From CAHJXG01 sp965277495 (GTDB taxonomy: Bacteria; Pseudomonadota; Alphaproteobacteria; Acetobacterales; Acetobacteraceae), in assembly GCA_965277495.1 (NCBI GenBank), contig OZ255824.1, positions 310,001 through 374,000 of the forward strand: 64,000 nucleotides of DNA, given 5' to 3'. Position 1 is the stretch's first letter, and the number at the start of each line of letters is the position of its first letter. Positions 62,658 through 64,000 of the stretch are shown here, in pieces. The position numbers and the translations under genes were made by a program. The notes under the pieces were generated by a model. The model ran no database searches, was not told where the DNA came from, and saw nothing but the letters and a program-made list of their open reading frames with translations.

Positions 62658-64000
62658 TTAAACCTCCTCGACCCGCTCCACCCCCGGCACCACCTTCAGC
62701 GCCTGCGCCAGCCTCGGCGTCACCTGGAAGCCGCCGGGGATGGTGATTTCCACCGCCTGCGCGTCGCCGATGCGCGGCACCAGCGTCACCCGCCCCCTTC
62801 CCTTCGCCTCGCGCGCGAGGATGGCGCGGATGTGCGGCACGGCCTCGGTCCGGTCGAGCCAGATGCGTATCCCAGCACCGGCATCGACCGCCGCCTGCTC
62901 CAGCGACACGCAGTCCGCCGCGGTCACCCGCAGGCTGTCGCCCTCCAGCCGCAGGTCCACGCCGACCAGCACCGCGTTGCCCGCCTTCAACGCGTCGCGC
63001 GCGCTGCCCAGCACCTCGCTGAACATCGTCACCTCAAAGCTGCCGCCCTGGTCCGACAACCGCACCCATGCCATCCGGCTGCCGGTGCGGGTCGAACGCT
63101 CCTTCGACGCCACCACGCAGCCGGCCATGCGCACCCGGGTCGCGCCCGCCAGCGCGCGGGCCTCCATTTGGCTGGACGGCACCACGCCGAGGCGCTTCAA
63201 CAGCGGGCCGTAGCTGTCGAGCGGATGCGCGGTCAGGTGAAAACCGACTGCCTCGGCCTCATGGCCCAGCCGTTCCATGGGGGGCCAGTCGGACATGGGC
63301 GGCAGGCGCAACGGCTCCGGGGTGGGGCCGCCGCCGAACAGGCCGGACTGACCGGTTTCGGCCTCCTCCGCACGGGCTTGGGCGCGGCGCAGCAGTGTCT
63401 CGGCGGCGGCGCACATCTGGGCGCGGTTGGGCAGGATGCTGTCGAAGGCGCCGGCGCGGGCCAGGTTCTCGAGCTGCGACTTGCTGAGTGGGCGCGGGTC
63501 GACGCGGGCGGCGAAATCGGCCGGGTCGGCGAACGGGCGGCGGCCGCGGGACGCGACCAGGGCCTGCATCGCCGCAAAACCGATGCGCTTGACCGCGGCC
63601 AGGGCGTAGCGGATCGCCTGGGTGCCGTCCGGCGCCACTTCCACCCGGAACTCCGCGCCGGATTGGTTGATGTCGGGCGGCAGCACGCGGATGCCGGTGC
63701 GTTCGGCTTCCTGACGCAACGCCGCGATCTTGTCGGTGTTGCTGAGCGCCAGGTTCATGCACGCGGCGAGGAAAGCGGCCGGGTGGTTCGCCTTCAGCCA
63801 GGCCGTTTGATAGGACAGCAGCGCATAGGCGGCGGCGTGGCTCTTGTTGAAGCCATAATCGGCGAACTTGGCCATGAGGTCGAAAACCTCGGTCGCCTTC
63901 GCCGGCGGTATGCCGCGGGCCGTCGCGCCATTGGTGAAAACCTGGCGTTGCTGCTCCATCTCCGACCGGATCTTCTTGCCCATCGCCCGGCGCAGCAGGT
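62658..64000 (-). CDS. dnaE: DNA polymerase III alpha subunit, C-terminal part (5' end off the window)
   Basis: About 447 C-terminal residues of the replicative polymerase (full length about 1150). Visible are the end of the fingers region (FADYGFNKSHAAAYALLSYQTAWLKANHP), the helix-hairpin-helix region around LARAGAFDSIL, the beta-clamp-binding-type QSGLFGG and the OB domain (VRMAGCVVASKERSTRTGSRMAWVRL). It ends VVPGVERVEEV. The catalytic palm lies beyond the right edge. Confidence 0.97.
   Translation of the reverse strand, partial: LLRRAMGKKIRSEMEQQRQVFTNGATARGIPPAKATEVFDLMAKFADYGFNKSHAAAYALLSYQTAWLKANHPAAFLAACMNLALSNTDKIAALRQEAERTGIRVLPPDINQSGAEFRVEVAPDGTQAIRYALAAVKRIGFAAMQALVASRGRRPFADPADFAARVDPRPLSKSQLENLARAGAFDSILPNRAQMCAAAETLLRRAQARAEEAETGQSGLFGGGPTPEPLRLPPMSDWPPMERLGHEAEAVGFHLTAHPLDSYGPLLKRLGVVPSSQMEARALAGATRVRMAGCVVASKERSTRTGSRMAWVRLSDQGGSFEVTMFSEVLGSARDALKAGNAVLVGVDLRLEGDSLRVTAADCVSLEQAAVDAGAGIRIWLDRTEAVPHIRAILAREAKGRGRVTLVPRIGDAQAVEITIPGGFQVTPRLAQALKVVPGVERVEEV

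Overview
The window is a dense, high-GC stretch of a bacterial chromosome. Gene content and order point to an alphaproteobacterium, most likely a member of the Rhodospirillales close to the Acetobacteraceae. The evidence is the rpsB-tsf-pyrH-frr-uppS-cdsA-dxr-rseP-bamA-ompH-lpxD-fabZ-lpxA-lpxI order, LpxI in place of LpxH, a gatCAB operon, three tRNA genes with encoded CCA, and secA divergent from a parvulin-argJ-MutT group. This placement is inference from content; no 16S gene is present. No insertion sequence, prophage, CRISPR array or rRNA was seen.

Layout. 1-6324: secA (cut by the left edge), then a parvulin isomerase, argJ, a GNAT-NUDIX fusion and a CinA-like domain protein, all on +. 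6325-7211: an AT-richer island with one PEP-CTERM exported protein behind a near-perfect sigma-54 promoter and flanked by two copies of a 17-bp element. 7212-10948: a five-gene minus-strand operon with 4-bp overlaps at every junction: aat, three tandem paralogous periplasmic proteins and a MsrQ-like haem membrane protein with a long extension. 11053-15405: a DoxX-like membrane protein, accC-accB, and thiS-thiG. 15693-18739: RlpA, a YihY/BrkB membrane protein, and ornithine/lysine decarboxylase with a structured leader and a clear terminator. 18880-23571: a + strand operon of a KaiC-like ATPase, a receiver protein, a two-subunit CoA-transferase-like enzyme and a CaiB/BaiF CoA-transferase.

23599-28399: pssA-psd (phosphatidylethanolamine synthesis), a LysM/Ig protein with a membrane partner, cytochrome b561 and cytochrome c'. 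28500-32444: a LOG-family protein, tRNA-Pro, an aminotransferase, tRNA-Val, an N-formylglutamate amidohydrolase and a lytic transglycosylase. 32613-40476: an RND efflux pair, an acyl-CoA-dehydrogenase-like protein converging on a glycosyltransferase, an orphan receiver, tRNA-Ser and a GST. 40486-44239: gatB-gatA-gatC and ruvX.

44250-61150 is one long minus-strand block that reads (in transcription order) rpsB, tsf, pyrH, frr, uppS, cdsA, dxr, rseP, bamA, ompH/skp, lpxD, fabZ, lpxA, then lpxI, gloA, ycjX and a DUF697 gene. It links translation, isoprenoid and phospholipid precursors, outer-membrane protein assembly and lipid A synthesis. lpxB, which often follows lpxI, is not here. 61388-64000: an exported SRPBCC protein, an AT-richer two-gene cassette of unknown function, and the C-terminal third of dnaE (cut by the right edge).

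The best leads are the sigma-54/PEP-CTERM locus, the tandem periplasmic paralogs coupled to the MsrQ-like gene, the KaiC-receiver-CoA-transferase operon with degenerate catalytic residues, a probable CTG start codon for ycjX, and the small cassette next to dnaE with an 18-bp direct repeat at a 21-bp period.
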